The notes under the pieces were generated by a model. It ran no database searches. It saw nothing but the letters and a program-made list of their open reading frames with translations, and was not told the DNA's origin. A stretch of 64,000 nucleotides of DNA from Lentzea flava (GTDB lineage Bacteria > Actinomycetota > Actinomycetes > Mycobacteriales > Pseudonocardiaceae): positions 1-64,000 of the forward strand of contig NZ_BMRE01000034.1 of assembly GCF_014648475.1 (NCBI RefSeq), read 5' to 3'. How positions within the stretch are numbered: position 1 is the stretch's first letter; every line of letters begins with the position of its first letter. Below, piece after piece: positions 63,406 through 64,000 of the stretch. Position numbers and translations under genes: made by a program.

Positions 63406-64000
63406 GCCGATCGCGACCAGCGTGAGCATGCCCGCGGCCGGATAACCCCAGCCGAGCAGCATGAAGATCCACGGGCGCGGGAAGTCCCAGATGTTCGGCT
63501 GGGCGAGCAGCAGGAACGAGATCAGGTAGCCGCCGGTCAGCAGCACCCACAGGCCCGCGGTGATCTTGCACAGGAGGTGTCCGCCCTCGTAGATCAGCCA
63601 CAGGAGGGCGGGCACCATCCACACCCAGTGGTGGCTCCACGAGATCGGCGAGACCAGCAGGCCGAGCATCTGAACGCTGACGATCAGCGCCAGCGCGTCC
63701 TTGGTCTTGCTGACGGCGAACCACGTCAGCACGGCGGCGACGAGCACGCCGAGGAGATAGATCGGCCCGGTCTTCACGTCGTACCCGACCGTGCGGCTGA
63801 GCGCCCCGCGCAGCGACTGGTTGATCGCGCTGCCGACCGGCCCGACCCGGCTGGCGTCACCGAGCAGCTCGAACCAGAACTTGTTCGACTGCGACGGCGA
63901 GATGGCCCAGCCGATGCCGTACACGACGACGAACGCCACGAACGACCAGACGGCAGCCATCCACCGGCGCTGGATGAGGAAGTACAAACCGGAAATAGCG
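63322..64000 (-). CDS. GT87 polyprenyl-phosphate-mannose mannosyltransferase, 5' part outside window (PimE-like)
   Basis: Partial: the C-terminal about 225 residues; the frame is open to the window edge, so the N-terminus lies beyond 64000. It has five or more hydrophobic helices and the DUF2029/GT87 hallmark LVSPISWSHHWVWMVPALLWL. GT87 enzymes such as PimE (Rv1159) add alpha-1,2-mannose to phosphatidylinositol mannosides using polyprenyl-phosphate-mannose on the outer face. The map position relative to typA/lpqW fits PimE. The C-terminal 28 residues are antisense to the GH105-like gene. Confidence 0.82.
   Translation of the reverse strand, partial: AISGLYFLIQRRWMAAVWSFVAFVVVYGIGWAISPSQSNKFWFELLGDASRVGPVGSAINQSLRGALSRTVGYDVKTGPIYLLGVLVAAVLTWFAVSKTKDALALIVSVQMLGLLVSPISWSHHWVWMVPALLWLIYEGGHLLCKITAGLWVLLTGGYLISFLLLAQPNIWDFPRPWIFMLLGWGYPAAGMLTLVAIGLAARRQRDELLPGEQEAADGEPSRVAG

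Noticed and set aside
1..64000. CRISPR arrays, tRNA/rRNA genes, IS elements or prophage genes
   Set aside because: I found no spaced identical repeats, tRNA cloverleaf with conserved arms, transposase motif or phage structural gene on reading both strands.

Overview
The window is GC-rich throughout, with many GTG/TTG starts, overlapping stop/start codons and little intergenic space. It carries actinobacterial marker genes: the sigE-rseA-htrA-tatB block, DUF3117, GpgS, LpqW and MshB. The order O-methyltransferase / sigE / rseA / htrA / tatB, then glgC/glgA, DUF3117, tagA, a DivIVA-like gene, gpgS, a folP2 relic, LOG genes, dapE, dapD, dapC, fdxC, mshB, lpqW, typA and a PimE-type mannosyltransferase follows the mycobacterial Rv1159-Rv1224 backbone, with blocks inserted. 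I infer a filamentous actinomycete, probably Pseudonocardiaceae (Lentzea/Saccharothrix-like); the genus is a guess.

Layout. 0-4 kb: envelope-stress sigma factor, its anti-sigma factor, HtrA protease and TatB, with a divergent methyltransferase. 4-9 kb: a secreted multidomain protein and the divergent glycogen genes glgC/glgA. 9-16 kb: a lipoprotein, an MFS exporter with its LysR regulator, a secreted M19-like hydrolase, leucyl aminopeptidase and DUF3117. 16-20.6 kb: PaaX regulator with an enoyl-CoA hydratase, an APH-like kinase, tagA, an SRPBCC protein, a DivIVA-like protein and a PadR/HAAS pair. 20.7-26.4 kb: a strikingly compact cytochrome bd operon (cydABDC), then gpgS and a FolP2 relic. 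26.4-36.6 kb: secreted hydrolase, AlkZ-like protein, two LOG proteins, the DAP-lysine genes dapE/dapD/dapC, ferredoxin, an AlbA_2 protein and a GNAT enzyme. 36.6-47.8 kb: mshB, an oppABCDF operon, lpqW, typA and a tiny Lys/Cys-rich protein. 47.9-54.5 kb: an AfsR-like NB-ARC/TPR regulator, a YciI protein, trpS behind an attenuator, an SRPBCC-Nudix fusion and a two-component system. 54.6-64 kb: a LolA-like protein with an ABC-2 exporter, an SDR, a TPP-riboswitch-controlled thiBPQ transporter, a pterin dehydratase, a GH105-like secreted enzyme and the 3' part of a GT87 mannosyltransferase.

Three things stand out. (1) The 11-bp-period direct repeat TCTCAG(G/C)-N4-TCTCAG(G/C) occurs in the sigE/methyltransferase, cydA and response-regulator/lolA intergenic regions, suggesting one OmpR-type (MprA-like) regulon. 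(2) trpS is preceded by a complete Trp-Trp leader-peptide attenuator whose leader itself looks leaderless. (3) CydA, CydB, CydD, CydC and FolP2 are all markedly shorter than their families, missing functional segments while staying in frame. About a dozen genes have a TANNNT hexamer 6-8 nt before the start codon, as expected for leaderless transcripts. No gap above 300 bases lacks a gene. I saw no rRNA, tRNA, IS element, prophage or CRISPR array.
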